Of a stretch of 64,000 nt of DNA, positions 45,019 through 53,304 are shown in pieces. The notes beneath the pieces were generated by a model. The model did not search any database. It saw only the letters and a program-made list of their open reading frames with translations, and was not told where the DNA came from. Each line of letters opens with the position of its first letter. Within the stretch, counting starts at the first letter, position 1. The position numbers were made by a program, and so were the translations under genes. Origin of the DNA: JACVRW01 sp963764665 (GTDB lineage Bacteria; Actinomycetota; Thermoleophilia; Solirubrobacterales; Thermoleophilaceae); contig CAVXTL010000015.1 of assembly GCA_963764665.1 (NCBI GenBank), positions 1 through 64,000 on the forward strand, read 5' to 3'.

Positions 45019-46758
45019 ATGAGCGATGTCCAGGCCGCCCCCGCGGAAGCTCCCTCCACGCCCGGACTGATCCCGCCGTCCGAGCGCACGGGCGCCAAGC
45101 GGCGGATCGGCGACGTGATAGTCAAGCTCGGCTACACCGAGCGGGAGGTCGTGGAAGCGTCCGTGGACCGCGCCCGCGAGCGCGGTCTTCCGCTCGGCCA
45201 GGCGCTGATCGCGGACGGCGTGGTCAACTCGAGCCAGCTGGCCCGGGCGCTCGCCGAGCGCAACGGGCTGGACTTCGTTGACCTCAACGAGTTCGAGGTC
45301 GATCACGGCGCGGCGCACCTGGTGGATCCGGGCAAGGCCCGCCGCAGCCGCACCATCCCGATCGCCTTCACGGGCGACCGCACACTTCTGGTGGCCACCG
45401 CCGACCCGGCGAACGTGGTCGCCCTCGACGACATCCAGATGGCCACCGGCTACGAGGTCCGGCGCGCCGTGGCCTCCGCCGAGGACATCGACTCGGTGAT
45501 CGCCCAGCTCTCGCGCCTCGACGAGTCGGTGCAGGAGATGGACGAGGCCGAGGAGGAGGATCCGGCCCAGGTCATCGAGCTGCGCGAGTCCGCCGACGAC
45601 GCGCCGGTGGTCAAGCTGGTGCACACCGTGATCGCCGACGCCGTCAACCGCGGAGCGTCGGACATCCACTTCGAGCCGCGCCAGGGCGACATGCGGGTGC
45701 GCTTCCGGATCGACGGCGTGGTGAGCGACTCCACCACGGTGCCGCGACACCTCGTCGCCGGGCTCGTGTCACGCGTGAAGATCATGTCCGACCTGAACAT
45801 CGCCGAGCGCCGAGCGCCTCAGGACGGCCGCGTGGGCCTCACGGTGGACGGTCGCCGGATCGACCTGCGTGTGGCCACGCTGCCGGTCATGCGCGGCGAG
45901 GCCGTGGTGATGCGAATCCTGGATGCGGGCCAGAGCATGACCACGATCGACGCGCTCGGGATGGGCGCCACCGACCGCACGCTCTTCGAGAAGTCGCTGC
46001 TCGGCAAGACCCACGGCGCCATCCTCGTGACCGGGCCCACGGGCTCGGGCAAGACCACGACGCTGTACGCCGGCCTGGGCGCCCTCAACACGCCGGACAA
46101 GACCATCGTGACCATCGAGGACCCGGTGGAGTACGAGCTGGAGGGCATCAAGCAGGTTCAGGTGAACCCGAAGGCGGGCCTCAGCTTCCCGGCGGGATTG
46201 CGCTCGATGGTCCGAGCCGATCCGGACGTGATCATGGTCGGAGAGATCCGGGACCACGAGACGGCCCTGATCGCGATCGAGTCCGCGCTCACCGGCCACC
46301 TCGTGCTCAGCACCCTGCATACGAACGACGCGCCGATGGCGGCGGCACGCCTGATCGAGATGGGCATCGAGCCCTTCCTCGTGGCCTCCGGGCTCGAGTG
46401 CGTGGTGGCCCAGCGACTGGTGCGGCGGCTCTGCGACTGCAAGGTGCCGGTGGAGCTCAGCAAGGAGGTGCTCCGGTCGAACGGCTTCGACCCGAAGTAC
46501 GCGCCGCTGCAGGCCTTCGAGCCCGGCAAGTGCGTGCGCTGCGGAGGCACCGGCTACAAGGGCCGGATCGGCGTCTACCAGGTGATGCACGTGACCGACC
46601 CCGTGCGCAGCCTCATCCTCGAGAAGGGCGCGCCCGAGGCGATCACCGACGTGGCCATGCAAGAGGGGATGGGCACGCTTCGGGGCGACGGCTTCGCGAA
46701 GGTGCGCGAGGGCGTCACGTCCGTGGCCGAAGTACTCCGCGTAGCCGGCTCCGTTTAG
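45019..46758 (+). CDS. pilB: Type IV pilus / type II secretion ATPase (PilB/GspE)
   Basis: 579-residue assembly ATPase. An N-terminal MshE-N domain (about 35-170), then the ATPase: Walker A G-P-T-G-S-G-K-T-T, Asp box I-E-D-P-V-E-Y, Walker B V-G-E-I-R-D-H-E-T-A, His box L-S-T-L-H-T-N-D, and the zinc-binding cysteines C-D-C and C-V-R-C near 475-510. No pilC, pilT or pilin gene is adjacent, although pil clusters often carry them together. ATG preceded by a weak TAGGAC site. Its stop interlocks with the convergent gatD stop. Confidence 0.93.
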   Translation: MSDVQAAPAEAPSTPGLIPPSERTGAKRRIGDVIVKLGYTEREVVEASVDRARERGLPLGQALIADGVVNSSQLARALAERNGLDFVDLNEFEVDHGAAHLVDPGKARRSRTIPIAFTGDRTLLVATADPANVVALDDIQMATGYEVRRAVASAEDIDSVIAQLSRLDESVQEMDEAEEEDPAQVIELRESADDAPVVKLVHTVIADAVNRGASDIHFEPRQGDMRVRFRIDGVVSDSTTVPRHLVAGLVSRVKIMSDLNIAERRAPQDGRVGLTVDGRRIDLRVATLPVMRGEAVVMRILDAGQSMTTIDALGMGATDRTLFEKSLLGKTHGAILVTGPTGSGKTTTLYAGLGALNTPDKTIVTIEDPVEYELEGIKQVQVNPKAGLSFPAGLRSMVRADPDVIMVGEIRDHETALIAIESALTGHLVLSTLHTNDAPMAAARLIEMGIEPFLVASGLECVVAQRLVRRLCDCKVPVELSKEVLRSNGFDPKYAPLQAFEPGKCVRCGGTGYKGRIGVYQVMHVTDPVRSLILEKGAPEAITDVAMQEGMGTLRGDGFAKVREGVTSVAEVLRVAGSV

Positions 46759-47480
46759 ACGCCCGCAGCGCGCCGCGCTGCCGCGTGCGCAGCATCCTCC
46801 AGGCCATCGTCCGGCAGGCGCTCGAGCTCGATGCCCAGCGCAAGCTCGATCAGGCGGTCCGCGAGCCAGACGTTCTTCGGCAGCAGCGGTCCGTGCAGGT
46901 AGGTACCGATCACGTTCCCGCGCCTGACCCCCTCCTGACCGTCCCGGTCGTTGTTGCCGTGGCCGGAGAGCACCCGCCCGAGCGGGCTCGCGCCGGATCC
47001 GAGATAGGTGCGGCCGCCGTGGTTCTCGAAGCCGGCGATCACGCGCGGCCCCTGGCCCAGGTCGGCCTCGATCGCGCAGTTGCCGATCAGCCGCGGCCCC
47101 TGCTCCCGCACCGTGTGGAGGTCCACGAGGCCCACGCCCGGCAGGCTCTGCTCGCCCAGCTGGTACGAGTGGCCCAGCAGCTGGTATCCGCCGCACACCG
47201 CCAGCACCACGGCGCCTCGATCGGCCGCGGCGTGCAGCGCGGAGCGCTTGGTGTCGGCCATGTCCTCGGCCACGGCGATCTGGTCGCGGTCTTGCCCGCC
47301 GCCCAGGTACAGGAGGTCGTGGGCGTCCGGGTCGAGCGGGTCGCGCAGCGAGGCCGACGCCAGCTCGAACCCGATCCCGCGCCATTCGCAGCGCGCTCTC
47401 AGCACCGTGATGTTCCCGCGGTCCGCATAGATGTTCATCAGCTCGGGGTAGAGCGCGCACACGCGCAGACGGGCGCTCAT
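46755..47480 (-). CDS. gatD: Lipid II isoglutaminyl synthase, glutaminase subunit
   Basis: CobB/CobQ-type class I glutamine amidotransferase of 241 residues that supplies ammonia to MurT, amidating the D-Glu of lipid II. Features: R-V-C-A-L-Y-P-E-L-M-N-I-Y-A-D-R-G-N, the substrate-binding L-Y-L-G-G-G-Q-D-R-D, the nucleophile in A-V-C-G-G-Y-Q-L-L-G and the His in G-T-Y-L-H-G-P-L-L-P-K-N. The start at 47480 overlaps the methyltransferase stop. Separated from murT by that gene instead of adjoining it directly. Confidence 0.93.
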   Translation of the reverse strand: MSARLRVCALYPELMNIYADRGNITVLRARCEWRGIGFELASASLRDPLDPDAHDLLYLGGGQDRDQIAVAEDMADTKRSALHAAADRGAVVLAVCGGYQLLGHSYQLGEQSLPGVGLVDLHTVREQGPRLIGNCAIEADLGQGPRVIAGFENHGGRTYLGSGASPLGRVLSGHGNNDRDGQEGVRRGNVIGTYLHGPLLPKNVWLADRLIELALGIELERLPDDGLEDAAHAAARRAAGV

Positions 47481-48208
47481 GAAGGTGCCTCCACGATCAC
47501 GACGGTGCTGCCCACGTAGTCCACCGTGGCCGGCACCTGATGACGCCCGGCGGGCATCAGGCCGGCCTCGGCCGCCTCCTGCTCGAGCTCGTCCGCGCTC
47601 ACCGACTCGAGCACGACGGTGTTCATCTCCTCCGTGAGCTCGCCGGTGGGGGAGACCAGCTGGCGCAGGCGGTCCACGGCCACCCCGTGCGACTCCTCGC
47701 GCACGTCCACCGGCCGGCTCGACAGCACCCAGCCCTCCAGCTCGGCCACGTCGGGGAGCGGGGGCAGCGCGTCGGCCGGCGGGACGGCCTCGAACGGATC
47801 GGCCAGGGCCGCGCCGAAGCGCGCGCCCGGAGCCAGGTGCTCGCGCACGCGCGTCATCAGGGCGATCCGCCCGGAAGGGCCGCCCAGCAGCTGCACCACC
47901 TGCATGGCGGCGAAGGCGAAGCCGAAGCGGCGTCCGAGCGCGAGCGTGCGCGCATCGGCGGCCAGGCTGTCCACCCGCAGCCCGCGCTCGCGCGCGCGGC
48001 GCGCCAGCTCGGCCACCAGCTCGGCGTCGGCGTCCACGGCCGTCACGGCGTGGCCTCGCTCCGCGAGGTCGAGCGCCACCCGCCCGGTACCGCATCCGAG
48101 ATCGAGCACGGGCCCCTCCGCGGCTGCCGCGAGCTCGCGCCAGAGCTCGAGGTCGGCGGCGTAGGACGCGCACTCCACGTCGTGCCATGCCACGGTGGTC
48201 GACCTCAT
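47477..48208 (-). CDS. SAM-dependent methyltransferase between murT and gatD
   Basis: Class I methyltransferase of about 243 residues: motif I in V-L-D-L-G-C-G-T-G-R-V-A, acidic V-D-A-D at strand 2, A-M-Q-V-V-Q-L-L at motif IV, then a C-terminal beta extension. The substrate is unknown. It overlaps murT and gatD by 4 nt each, so all three are probably one translational unit. An ATG at 48208 is preferred because it forms the ATGA overlap with murT; three more codons are open upstream. Confidence 0.85.
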   Translation of the reverse strand: MRSTTVAWHDVECASYAADLELWRELAAAAEGPVLDLGCGTGRVALDLAERGHAVTAVDADAELVAELARRARERGLRVDSLAADARTLALGRRFGFAFAAMQVVQLLGGPSGRIALMTRVREHLAPGARFGAALADPFEAVPPADALPPLPDVAELEGWVLSSRPVDVREESHGVAVDRLRQLVSPTGELTEEMNTVVLESVSADELEQEAAEAGLMPAGRHQVPATVDYVGSTVVIVEAPS

Positions 48209-49560
48209 GCCGACCACCGGTCGGCCAGTCCGCGCCGCGACAGCAGGTCGCGGAGCTCGAGCAGCGCCGTGTATGTGGGCAGCGCGTACAGGCGCGAGCC
48301 GGCCGCCGAGTCGAGCGCAGCGTCAAGCGAGGGACCGAGGTCACGCTCCACCGCGATCTCAGCGTCGAGCTCGGCGTACTTGAGGCGCACGGCCATCTCC
48401 TCGGCGCGCGTGCCCGAGCAGGTGATTCGCCGGGCGCGCCCGCGCAGGAGCTCGAAGTCCGCGTCCCAGATCCAGGACACGTCGCGCCCGTCGGCGATCC
48501 GGTCGTTGAGGGCAAGCCACAGGTCGAGCTCTCCGTCCTCCAGGGTGAGCGTGCGCAGGACCTCGTTGGCCCCCGCCGGGTTCTTGATCAGGAGGATCGA
48601 CAGCTCGCGGCCACGGACGGCGATCGTCTCCACGCGCCCGAACGCGCCCCCGAAGGACTCGAGCGCCTCACCCGCCGCGGCCAGCGGCACGCCCAGCTCG
48701 AGCGCGGTGGCCACGGCGGCCACGGCGTTGTAGACGTTGTAGAGGCCGGGAGCGGGCAGGCGCAGCGAGAGATCGCCCTGCGGCGTGCGCAGCTCGATCC
48801 GCGAGCCGGACATGCCCTCGAGCTTTACGCGGGTGACGGCCACCTGGGGGCGCGGACGCTCCCTGCCGCACCCGGGGCAGCGGTAGCGCCCGAGGTGGCC
48901 GAGGTAGATGGCGTCGTAGTGGTAGGCGGTGCCGCAGTTGCGGCAGTGCTTCGAGTCGGCCGCGTGCTGCAGCTCGGGCAGGGCCTGCGAGTCATCCTCC
49001 AGGCCGAAGTAGGTCACGCCCTCGCGGTCGCGGCCGAGGTCCGCGACGAGCGGGTCGTCGGCGTTGAGCACCAGCGCGGGCGGGGCGTCCGCACCCGCCA
49101 GGAGCTCGGCCCAGCGGTCGGCCAGCGACTCGAGCTCGCCGTAGCGGTCGAGCTGGTCGCGGAAGAGGTTGGCGAGCAGGATCAGACGCGGGCGGACGTC
49201 GTGCGCCACCGCGGGCAGCCATGCCTCGTCGACCTCGAACAGACCGATCTGCCCACGCTCGCTCTCGGCGTCGAGCAGCGCGGTGGCCACGCCCCACGAC
49301 ATGTTCGAGCCGGCGCGGTTGTGCACCACAGGGCGGCCGGCGCGCTCGAGCGCCGCGGCCACCATCGCCGCCGTGGTGGTCTTGCCGTTCGTGGCCGACA
49401 CGAGCACGGATCCCTCGTCCAGACCCGTGGCCATGCGCCGCAGCGCGGTCGGCGAGAGGGCCAGCAGCAGGCGCCCGGGCGCCGTGGTGCCGCCGCTGCG
49501 GCCGACCCTACGGCTCACGGCCCGCAGGACGCGGGCGAGGGCGCGTGCAGCGCTGTACAT
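48205..49560 (-). CDS. murT: Lipid II isoglutaminyl synthase, Mur-ligase subunit
   Basis: 451-residue Mur-ligase-like partner of GatD. ATP-binding T-N-G-K-T-T-T near residue 58, N-R-A-G-S-N-M, L-N-A-D-D-P, then a four-Cys zinc ribbon (C-R-N-C-G and C-P-G-C-G), and the C-terminal DUF1727 region with the N-P-A-G-A-N-E-V motif. Amidation of D-Glu is required for efficient cross-linking in many Gram-positive bacteria. Its start overlaps the lipid kinase stop (ATGA). Confidence 0.95.
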   Translation of the reverse strand: MYSAARALARVLRAVSRRVGRSGGTTAPGRLLLALSPTALRRMATGLDEGSVLVSATNGKTTTAAMVAAALERAGRPVVHNRAGSNMSWGVATALLDAESERGQIGLFEVDEAWLPAVAHDVRPRLILLANLFRDQLDRYGELESLADRWAELLAGADAPPALVLNADDPLVADLGRDREGVTYFGLEDDSQALPELQHAADSKHCRNCGTAYHYDAIYLGHLGRYRCPGCGRERPRPQVAVTRVKLEGMSGSRIELRTPQGDLSLRLPAPGLYNVYNAVAAVATALELGVPLAAAGEALESFGGAFGRVETIAVRGRELSILLIKNPAGANEVLRTLTLEDGELDLWLALNDRIADGRDVSWIWDADFELLRGRARRITCSGTRAEEMAVRLKYAELDAEIAVERDLGPSLDAALDSAAGSRLYALPTYTALLELRDLLSRRGLADRWSA

Positions 49561-50444
49561 CAGGAGCTGGCCGGGGGCACGATCACCCGCAGGCAGCGCG
49601 GATCGACGGTCACCGTGGCGGGGGTGGTCCCGATCGGGTCGCCGTCGGCGTAGATCACGAAGGGCCGGTCCGAGGTCAGCTCGATCACGCGGCCGCGGAG
49701 CACGTGCGCGCGCATCGAGTCGAGATGCGTGCCCTTGAACACCTTGGGCAGCGCGCGCAGGAACTCGAGCTTCGAGCTGTCCTCGGACATGAGCACGTCA
49801 AGCTCGCCGTCGTCGAGCAGGGCGTGAGGGAGGAGGTACATGCCGCCGCCGTAGGCACCCGAGTTCCCGACCGCGACCGAGTACCCGGTCATCTCGTGCG
49901 ACTCGCCGTCCACGGTCACGCCGAAACGCGCCGGCTTCCAGGCGAGCAGGGCTCGCAGCGCGGCGTAGGCGTAGACGGCGTCGCCCTTCACGAGCCGAGC
50001 CTCGTTCGCGATGCGGTTGGCGTCGGTGTCGAAGCCGAAGCTGGCGATGCCGAGGAAGGGCGTGCCGTCCACGTTCGCCACGTCGAGGAGGCGCTCCCGC
50101 CCGTTCACGGCCGTCTCGACCGCCTCGGTCGGCTCCCTGGGCACGCCGAGCACGCGGGCCAGGTCGTTGCCGCGTCCGAGCGGGATCAGGGCGAGGGCGG
50201 TGTCCCGGTCCTTGAGGGCGGCGGCGAGCGGGCGCAGGAGGCCGTCTCCGCCCAGCGCGGCCACGGTCTCGCCCTGGTCGGAGGCGCGCGCCGCCTCCTC
50301 CTGGGCGTGCTCCACGCTGCGCGTGGTCACCGTCCGGTGCGTCGCGCCCAGGCGGTCGAACGCCTCGATCACGTCGGGCAGGGCCTTGAGCGCCCTTCCC
50401 CCGGCCGACGCCGGGTTCACGAGCAGGGCGAAGCGGCGGCTCAC
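49560..50444 (-). CDS. Diacylglycerol kinase-family lipid kinase
   Basis: 294 residues, YegS/DagK type. N-V-N-P-A-S-A-G-G-R at the start (family N-P-x-S-G), the nucleotide loop G-G-D-G-L-L-R-P (family G-G-D-G-T-x-N), I-P-L-G-R-G-N-D-L-A, G-F-D-T-D-A-N and the C-terminal G-D-P-I-G. It phosphorylates diacylglycerol or another lipid. It belongs to the murT operon by short overlaps on both sides, suggesting envelope metabolism. GTG start at 50444 inside the preceding stop. Confidence 0.88.
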   Translation of the reverse strand: MSRRFALLVNPASAGGRALKALPDVIEAFDRLGATHRTVTTRSVEHAQEEAARASDQGETVAALGGDGLLRPLAAALKDRDTALALIPLGRGNDLARVLGVPREPTEAVETAVNGRERLLDVANVDGTPFLGIASFGFDTDANRIANEARLVKGDAVYAYAALRALLAWKPARFGVTVDGESHEMTGYSVAVGNSGAYGGGMYLLPHALLDDGELDVLMSEDSSKLEFLRALPKVFKGTHLDSMRAHVLRGRVIELTSDRPFVIYADGDPIGTTPATVTVDPRCLRVIVPPASS

Positions 50445-51259
50445 TCGGCCGCCGCGGCTGCGGTCCTGGCCGCACGCTCCGCGGCCATGGCGCCGCGCTC
50501 GGCGCCGCGCAGGTGGGCTCCCGCCTCGAGCTTCTGGATGTTCGCCGCGGCCACCACCTCGTCGCCCACGAGCCGCTCGGCGTGCGGTTCCTCCACGTCG
50601 TCCGGGTCGAGCACGAGCAGCACGTCCTGCTGGACGGAGTGCCACGGGTCGTCGGTCACGCACTCCGAGGCCACGAGCAGGCGCCCCGGCTCGGCGCGCC
50701 AGTGGAGCTCGAAGATGCCGAGGCGGTACGCGTAGAGCCGCTCGCCGTCCGAGAACAGGAAGTTGAGGCCCGAGAACGGAGAGCGCTCGACGGTGCCGGT
50801 CACGGCCCGCCGCAGCGACGCCGCCGGATCGCCCGGGTCGTAGTCGCGCATGAGGAAGTTGAAGAAGTGCTCCGAGTCGGTGTCGCCGGCGGGGCGGGCG
50901 ATCCCGGACTCCAGGAGCCGCGGATACCGGATGATCGTCCCGTTGTGGCAGTAGGAGTAGTTGCCGAGCACGAAGGGGTGCGTGTTCTCCAGTGAGAGCC
51001 CGCCCATCGTGGCGCGGCGCACGTGGACGTTGAAGATCCGCCCCTGCGCCCTGGTGGCGTTCAGGAAGCCCTCGTCCTCGAAGGCCGCCTGCGGGAAGCG
51101 CATCAGGTCCGGGTCGGCGCCGTCGGTGCGCCGGTACACGGCCATGCCCCAGCCGGAGTCATGCTCCTCCGACTGGCGGATCATGGGGTTCTCCGCCTCG
51201 AGCAGCTCGTGCCGGATCGAGACGGGCTCGGCGGAGACGCAGCCGAATACGCGGCACAT
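50441..51259 (-). CDS. Class II glutamine amidotransferase (YafJ-like)
   Basis: 272 residues with the N-terminal nucleophile Cys as residue 2 (M-C-R-V-F-G-C), D-S-G-W-G-M-A-V-Y, V-H-V-R-R-A-T-M-G, N-T-H-P-F, C-H-N-G-T-I and D-T-D-S-E-H. Ntn-type glutaminase domain only, without a synthetase domain, so the acceptor is unknown. I start at 51259, which puts Cys directly after Met; the longer frame would destroy the nucleophile. First gene of the reverse-strand operon. Confidence 0.92.
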   Translation of the reverse strand: MCRVFGCVSAEPVSIRHELLEAENPMIRQSEEHDSGWGMAVYRRTDGADPDLMRFPQAAFEDEGFLNATRAQGRIFNVHVRRATMGGLSLENTHPFVLGNYSYCHNGTIIRYPRLLESGIARPAGDTDSEHFFNFLMRDYDPGDPAASLRRAVTGTVERSPFSGLNFLFSDGERLYAYRLGIFELHWRAEPGRLLVASECVTDDPWHSVQQDVLLVLDPDDVEEPHAERLVGDEVVAAANIQKLEAGAHLRGAERGAMAAERAARTAAAAAE

Positions 51260-51267
51260 GCGGGGAG

Positions 51268-51273
51268 ATCCTA
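51268..51273 (-). promoter_or_regulatory. -10 box of the amidotransferase-murT-gatD operon (leaderless)
   Basis: Reverse-strand TAGGAT ends 8 nt before the ATG at 51259. Confidence 0.55.
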
Positions 51274-51326
51274 CCGGGGCGAACCCCGGCCGCCGGGGGC
51301 TTCCAGTCCAAACCGAACTGGAGGCG

Positions 51327-51821
51327 ATGATGGTCGAGCCGCGACGGATCTGGTGGGCGCGCCCGCGCAAGCTGTGCGCGCTGGAGCGACCGGGGGGAGG
51401 GGGGAGGAGCCACCGCCCGGAACGACGGGCGGAGGAGATCGACTACCTGAAGGACCGCGGGGTGCGCCTGGTGGTGTCGGTCATGCGCACGCGCCACAAC
51501 CTGGCGGCCTATGAGGCGGCCGGGATCGAGTGGCGCCATGTGCCGGTGGCCGCGCCCGAGGACGGGCCGGCGGCTCTGGAGGAGCTGCTGGGACTGCTGC
51601 GGCGCGAGCTCCGGAAGCGCGGGGCGGTGGCGGTGCACGGTGACCGACGGACGGAGTTCCCGAGCGCGCTCTGCGCGGCGCACCTGCACGAGGCGCGCGG
51701 CCAGGACCCCGCGGCCGCGCTGGCGGCGGCGGCCGGAGCCGGTCTCGACACCGGCGTGCAGGCGTGCGAGCTCGTGGGCATCGACCCGCCGGAGCTCGAG
51801 CGGCTGCTCAGCGCAGGATGA
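51327..51821 (+). CDS. Degenerate tyrosine-phosphatase-like protein
   Basis: 164 residues with the layout of a small cysteine phosphatase: a W-W-x-x-P opening, the strand V-R-L-V-V-S-V-M, W-R-H-V-P-V-A-A-P-E-D-G where the general acid loop belongs, and A-V-A-V-H-G-D-R-R-T-E-F-P-S-A-L where the H-C-x5-R-[ST] loop belongs. The Cys is missing, so it is either catalytically dead or a member of another family. ATG doublet at 51327/51330 with GGAG upstream. Its 3' end overlaps the convergent HAD gene by 14 nt. Confidence 0.65.
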   Translation: MMVEPRRIWWARPRKLCALERPGGGGRSHRPERRAEEIDYLKDRGVRLVVSVMRTRHNLAAYEAAGIEWRHVPVAAPEDGPAALEELLGLLRRELRKRGAVAVHGDRRTEFPSALCAAHLHEARGQDPAAALAAAAGAGLDTGVQACELVGIDPPELERLLSAG

Positions 51822-52602
51822 GCGCGGCCAGGGTCTCCGCCACGGCCACCGGCTGCGGCTCGGCGCCGGCGGCGTCGGCCTCGGTCTGGCCGCCGGTCTT
51901 CACCAGCGCCGCGTCGAGGTCGGCGCCGGCCGCGGCGGCCAGGTCGGAGTCCACCCGGTCGCCCACCACGAGCGTCCTGCCCTCGCCGAGCCGGTCGAGC
52001 GCCGTCAGCAGGAGCTGCGGATTCGGCTTGCCCACGATCTCGGCCTTGCTCTCGCTCGCAACCTCGACCGCGGCCAGCAGCGCGCCGGTACCGGGCCACA
52101 TGCCGTCGGGCTGGGGGTAGGTGGGGTCGCGTCCGGTGGCTATGAATGCCGCGCCGCGACGCACCGCGAGGCTGGCGTTGCGCAGGTCCTCGTAGACGAA
52201 GTCCTCGGTGCCTGCGATCACCACGACCTCGGCGCGGGACGCGAGATCGGTCCCGTTCAGCAGGCGCAGGCCGGCGTCGGCCACGTGCTTCTTGAACGCC
52301 GGCGTGCCGATCACGAAGGCCGTCCGCCCGGGCCTCGTCTCGGCCAGCAGGTGCTGCGTGGCTCCGCCCACGGTCACCACGTCGCGCAGCGAGGCCTGCA
52401 CGCCGATCCCCCAGAGGCGGGTCACGTAGTCCTCGGTGGCGGCGCGCGGGTCGTTGGTGGCGAACGCCACCGCCTTGCCGGCGTCGCGGAGGGCCTGGAG
52501 CGCTTCCTGGACGCCCTCCGTCGGCTCGTCGCCCACCCACACGCAGCCGTCCAGATCGAGGATGAACTGGTCGTATCCGGCGGCGAGTGGGCTGAGGGGC
52601 AC
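51808..52602 (-). CDS. HAD-IIA family hydrolase (NagD-like phosphatase)
   Basis: 264 residues with the HAD nucleophile D-L-D-G-C-V-W (near residue 16), motif II in F-A-T-N-D, motif III Lys in I-V-G-K-P-N-P and motif IV in V-V-G-D-R-V-D-S-D. A C2-type cap lies in the middle, as in NagD/p-nitrophenyl phosphatase relatives. The natural substrate is a small phosphate compound that cannot be named. GTG start at 52602, 18 nt from the start of the divergent cyclophilin gene. Confidence 0.92.
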   Translation of the reverse strand: MPLSPLAAGYDQFILDLDGCVWVGDEPTEGVQEALQALRDAGKAVAFATNDPRAATEDYVTRLWGIGVQASLRDVVTVGGATQHLLAETRPGRTAFVIGTPAFKKHVADAGLRLLNGTDLASRAEVVVIAGTEDFVYEDLRNASLAVRRGAAFIATGRDPTYPQPDGMWPGTGALLAAVEVASESKAEIVGKPNPQLLLTALDRLGEGRTLVVGDRVDSDLAAAAGADLDAALVKTGGQTEADAAGAEPQPVAVAETLAALILR

Positions 52603-52607
52603 GTCGC

Positions 52608-52614
52608 TAGCCTA
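52608..52614. promoter_or_regulatory. Shared bidirectional -10 element for two leaderless genes
   Basis: TAGCCTA contains a forward -10 TAGCCT (52608-52613) that ends 7 nt before the cyclophilin ATG and a reverse -10 TAGGCT (52614-52609) that ends 6 nt before the HAD gene GTG. The intergenic space is 18 nt, so both promoters must use these bases. Confidence 0.55.
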
Positions 52615-52620
52615 CGGCCG

Positions 52621-53304
52621 ATGCCGCGCGCCCTACTGCTGCTCCTGTGCGTCCTCGCGCTCGTAGCGGCGGCCTGCGGCGACGACGACTCCGACCAGCC
52701 CGCCTCCACCGCCCCCGCCGAGACCACGTCGGAATCCTCCGCGGAGTGCCCGGACGTGGACCAGCCGGCGCCCGGTGAGGACGGCGGCGCCAAGCGCCCG
52801 ACCGCGAAGCTCGACCCGGACAAGAAGTACCACCTGATCCTCGACACGAGCTGTGGGGAGATCGACATCCTTCTGGACCAGGGCACGTCCCCGCGCACGG
52901 CCGCCTCGGTCGCGGGCCTGGCCCGCTCGGGCTTCTATGACGGAACCGTGTTCCACCGCATCGTTCCCGACTTCGTCATCCAGGGCGGCGATCCGACCGG
53001 CAGCGGCATGGGCGGTCCCGGCTACAGCACGCGCGACAAGCCGCCGGCGGACGCGACCTACCTGAAGGGCACAGTGGCCATGGCCAAGACCGAGGCGGAG
53101 CCGGCGGGCACGTCAGGCAGCCAGTTCTACATCGTCACCGGAGCCGACGCCGGCCTGCCGCCCGACTACGCCCTGCTCGGCAAGGTCGTGGGCGGGCTCG
53201 ACGTGGCCGAGAAGATCGGCCGCCTCGGCGACCCGGCCAGCGGCGGGGCGGGCACGCCGCTCAAGCCCGTCGTGATCGAGAAGGCGAGCGTGCGTGGCGA
53301 CTGA
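52621..53304 (+). CDS. Cyclophilin-type peptidyl-prolyl isomerase lipoprotein
   Basis: 227 residues: a lipoprotein signal (L-A-L-V-A-A-A-C), an Asp/Glu/Pro linker, then a cyclophilin domain with F-Y-D-G-T-V-F-H-R-I, D-F-V-I-Q-G-G-D-P, V-A-M-A-K and G-S-Q-F-Y-I-V. It assists folding of exported proteins on the outer face of the membrane. The catalytic Arg in F-H-R-I is present. Overlaps the following thioredoxin gene by 11 nt. Confidence 0.95.
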   Translation: MPRALLLLLCVLALVAAACGDDDSDQPASTAPAETTSESSAECPDVDQPAPGEDGGAKRPTAKLDPDKKYHLILDTSCGEIDILLDQGTSPRTAASVAGLARSGFYDGTVFHRIVPDFVIQGGDPTGSGMGGPGYSTRDKPPADATYLKGTVAMAKTEAEPAGTSGSQFYIVTGADAGLPPDYALLGKVVGGLDVAEKIGRLGDPASGGAGTPLKPVVIEKASVRGD

